Below, piece by piece: positions 61,425-64,000 of a DNA stretch of 64,000 bases (positions are counted from its first letter, which is position 1; each line of letters begins with the position of its first letter). The DNA is taken from NCBI GenBank assembly GCA_965153455.1, contig OZ234496.1, positions 8,827,863-8,891,862 of the forward strand. Direction: 5' to 3'. The translations under genes and the position numbers were made by a program. The DNA is from Sphagnum compactum. Taxonomy: Eukaryota > Bryophyta > Sphagnopsida > Sphagnales. The notes beneath the pieces are model-generated. The model was not told the origin of the DNA. It saw only the letters and a program-made list of their open reading frames with translations, and did no database searches.

Positions 61425-62226
61425 GTTCTTCGTTGCAAACAACTTGTCCCGCCTTACCTCCACCCCACGAGGTGGAGTCCTGACATGGCGCTGGCTCAAT
61501 ATGCAATGGGATGCATGTTGGGTGCACTTAGCCAAACTTTTTCCTTGCTTGGGGAGCTTGGTTCAGGTGCATCCATTTTTCAATGCGTAAACTCGGCGGG
61601 CGAGGTTGCTTTGCCCACTGCTAGATGTGTGGTCTTGTGTTGATACACATTCACGCATTGAGTGAAGCAAGAAATTTAAAGGCGACTCGAGCCTTGGGAA
61701 TGTTAGCCTTCGTTGGCATCCTACGAGTCATGTCACCACAATTGCATGGGGTTCTTCCAAGTCGACACCTTGGTGCTGTCATGCCCAAATTTGGCATTGC
61801 AGAAGCCTCACACAAGGGAACATTCAAGTTGCAAGGCTAATAAGGGAAACTAGTTAGAGGCGTGGCACGCTATGTGCAAGCACCCAATTCAATGTCCAGA
61901 TCGTGTGGGGGGTGCCAGGGATCCAAAGTATAGATCACCTTGTGTAAATGTGCGAAGCGGACAAGGGATTCCCACCCTCTTGCGTTAATAAGGGTGTCAA
62001 CCGAACGTGGGGCATTATAAATCATCATTTGCCGATGTCGGTCTCCCAAGGTACCCAACGATGTGTTCAAGGAACCCATTCGTGAAGCGGACGAGATCAA
62101 CCAACATCTTGTGCCTTTTCATTTCAATTTTTTGTAAGGTCTTCGAATGGGTTCATTTCCCCTCAGGGGTTGGCGGGGGCAAAACGAGGGGTGGAGGCGG
62201 GGTGCACTAGGCGGCAGATTCTTGGA
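61425..62226 (+). other. Decayed 35S rDNA external transcribed spacer (putative)
   Basis: The segment is distinctly more GC-rich than the DNA before it and runs directly into the 5' end of an 18S-like sequence. The junction word GGCGGCAGATTCTTGGATACC precedes the 18S start, as expected for the end of a 5'ETS. ETS is not conserved between lineages, so the call rests on position and composition. The open frames in it are chance. Confidence 0.55.
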
Positions 62227-62901
62227 TACCTGGTTGATCCTACCAGTAGTCATATGCTTGTTTCAATGATTAAGCCATGCATGTGTAAATATAAACTCTT
62301 TTTACTGTGAAACTATGAATGGTTCATTAAATGAGTTATAGTTTCTTTGATGGTACCTTGCTATTCGGATAATTGTAGTTATTCTAAAGCTAAGATGTGC
62401 ATCAACTCCTGATCCCGCAAGGGGAAGGACATATCTATTAGATAAAAGGCCGATGTGAGCTCGCCCGGTATTGCGGTAAATCATGATAATTTTGTTGAAT
62501 CGCACGGCCTTAACATTGGCGATGATTCATTAAAAAAATTTCCCTATCAACTTTCGACAGTAGGATAGAGGCTTAAACATGGTGGTGGTAGGTGACAAAG
62601 AATTAGGGTTCGATAAGAATTAAGGTTCGATTTTGGAGAGGGAGCTTGAAAAATGGCTACCACATCCAAGGAAGGAAGCAAACACACAAATTATCCAATC
62701 CTAACATGGGGAAGTAGTGACAATAAATAACAATACCAGGCTTTTACAAGTCTAGTAATCGGAATGAATACAATCTAAATCCCTTACTGGGATCCATTGG
62801 AAGGCAAGTATGGTGCCAACAACCACGATAAGTCTAACTCAAATAGCGTATATTTAAGTTGTTGCAATTAAAAAGCTCATAGTTGAATCTCAAGGTGGGG
62901 C
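62227..62901 (+). pseudogene. 18S rRNA gene fragment (5' about 675 nt), decayed
   Basis: It begins TACCTGGTTGATCCTACCAG (functional genes have TGCCAG) and continues through TAGTCATATGCTTG, ATTAAGCCATGCATGTGTAA, TTAGATAAAAGGCCGATG, CCCTATCAACTTTCGA, GGCTACCACATCCAAGGAAG, TAGTGACAATAAATAACAAT and AATAGCGTATATTTAAGTTG to AAGGTGGGGC. Colinear identity to plant 18S is high. Most differences from the canonical sequence are G-to-A or C-to-T (for example CTATGAATGGTTC in place of CTGCGAATGGCTC, and CCAACAACCACGATAA in place of CCAGCAGCCGCGGTAA). This pattern fits decay of a methylated, silenced copy. The remaining two thirds of 18S is absent. Confidence 0.95.
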
Positions 62902-62982
62902 TCCAACTACAAGAAGAGATTGTAATCTAGACTTGAGAATCACACAAGTAGTGAATTTAAAATGATTTTTGAACATTTTATT
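62902..62982. other. Junction between the rDNA fragment and the Harbinger relic
   Basis: 18S similarity stops after GGGGC at 62,901. About 80 bp of AT-rich DNA then separates it from the end of the transposase frame. I see no obvious inverted repeat or target duplication at this junction. Confidence 0.5.
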
Positions 62983-63940
62983 TCAAAGTTGGCTATTGCC
63001 TTCAATTGCAACAATTTTTTTGAAATCATTTTGAAGATTGTAATGAAAATCATGATTTTCAATTTGAATGGTGCTTTTGATGTATTCCTCAAATGAAAGT
63101 CCTTTTTTGAATGTTGTGTTTTCTCTCACATCAAATGTTAGCTCCAACTTCAAATTATGTTCATTTTCTATTGTCATGTTGTGCAACACTACATAAGCCA
63201 TAAGGATGTTAGTTATGACTTCCTAGTCTCATTGTCTACAAGGGTTTGCTACAATCCCAAATCACGTGTAGAATTCCAAAACATTGTTTCACATCCTTGC
63301 GTGTAGTTTTTTGTGTTTTGGCAAAATGTTGTCGTTTTTCACCATGGGGTTCATGGATGGTTTACACAGATATAAACTAATAAGGATAAGTTCCATCGAC
63401 CAACAAATACTAACGAAGATACTTGTTGTCATTGACTTCAAAAACCAAGTTGTATTTGCACCTCACAACAAATTATAAATTACTGGTGATCTATCCAACA
63501 CATTCAAGTCATTGTTGTTGCCCACCAAAAAATGCATGCTAGATCCACAAACTACAGTCAACAACTACTTCCAAAGTAATCAACTTATGATTATTTTTGT
63601 CAGTGAATTACCTTTGCCAAACAACGGGGCAATTCTTCCAACGATAGTGCATAAAGTCTAATTCAGCAAACATGTGAGGAAATCTCTCGAAGCATAAATC
63701 GCCATTTGATTTTCTATATCAATTTGGGATGGTTGTCATAAGTACTTAGCTTCAAAGAACTCTCAAACAACTTTCACAAATAATTTCAAACATTCAATGG
63801 CTATTTTTTTTAGATCCTACAATATTCGTTAGATTTGCCGACAAGCCATAAGCCATCATTTTCAATGTACATTTACATTTTTTATTGTAAAAAAGACCAT
63901 TGACCTTGTGAGCATTTGACTTTTACAAGAATTGAGAATA
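62983..63940 (-). pseudogene. PIF/Harbinger-like transposase relic (plant transposon protein family)
   Basis: Read on the minus strand from about 63,940 down, broken frames give the family order. First an MAYGLSAN-like word and IAIECLKLFVKVV, then a degenerate QPSQIDIENQMAIYASRDF. Next ELDFMHYRWKNCPVVWQ and LITLEVVVDCSLWI-stop-HAFFG, then DVKQCFGILHVIWDC. The 73-codon terminal frame has MAYVVLHNMTIENEHNLKLE and YNLQNDFKKIVAIEGNSQL. These correspond to the usual AIECLxxF, D-x-MHWxWKNCPxAW, LEAVAxxDLWIWHAFFG, VERxFGxLxxxW and LHNMIxExE motifs of the plant transposon protein family. Functional copies have W in the MHW word; here it is Y. Several frameshifts and stops make the copy inactive. Confidence 0.85.
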
Positions 63941-64000
63941 ATGTGCACACATATCTTGCATGATCTTGTAAAATAAAGATTAACTCATCCTATAATGCCT

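Noticed and set aside
61404-62210. Several ORFs of 66-79 codons
   Set aside because: They lie in the GC-rich rDNA spacer fragment and have no protein motifs.

Overview
The window looks like nuclear DNA of a land plant with a large, AT-rich genome. Genes are split by GT-AG introns, most of them about 90 to 450 bp. Plant-specific products are encoded: violaxanthin de-epoxidase, plastid phosphatidylglycerophosphate synthase and a CER3/WAX2-type cuticular wax protein. Telomere-like TTTAGGG units, PIF/Harbinger transposon debris and a decayed 18S rDNA fragment are also present. I cannot name the species. The compact genes in repeat-rich AT spacers would fit a seed-free plant, but that is inference.

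Layout: 1-12.96 kb is AT-rich DNA with no gene I can support. 13.36-14.44 kb (+) is a three-exon gene for a mitochondrially targeted LEA-like protein. 17.13-17.41 kb (-) encodes a small single-pass membrane protein with a spliced 5' leader. 18.3-28.9 kb is gene-poor, with one unrecognised 128-aa ORF (21.56 kb, +), a possible transposon protein fragment (25.4 kb, -) and several tandem repeat families. 28.94-29.61 kb (-) is a two-exon gene for a small, probably mitochondrial protein. 32.74-35.69 kb (+) is violaxanthin de-epoxidase in seven exons. 37.01-39.25 kb (+) is phosphatidylglycerophosphate synthase in eight exons. 40.43-41.49 kb (-) encodes a small membrane/coiled-coil protein, with a 5'UTR exon near 42.1-42.3 kb. 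42.3-49 kb is AT-rich with one Harbinger transposase relic. A minisatellite at 49.1-49.65 kb precedes the 11-exon CER3/WAX2 gene at 50.03-55.64 kb (+). 55.6-60.9 kb is AT-rich. The last 3 kb holds a degraded Harbinger ORF1-like relic (+), a decayed rDNA fragment (transcribed spacer plus about the first 675 nt of 18S) and a degraded Harbinger transposase (-).

The genes do not form a pathway operon. VDE and PGP synthase are adjacent, co-oriented and both serve thylakoids (xanthophyll cycle; phosphatidylglycerol). CER3 serves wax alkane synthesis in the ER. Exon structures were derived by hand by joining reading frames at consensus splice sites and comparing with remembered family motifs. For LEA, VDE, PGP synthase and CER3 every junction keeps frame and the family motif order.
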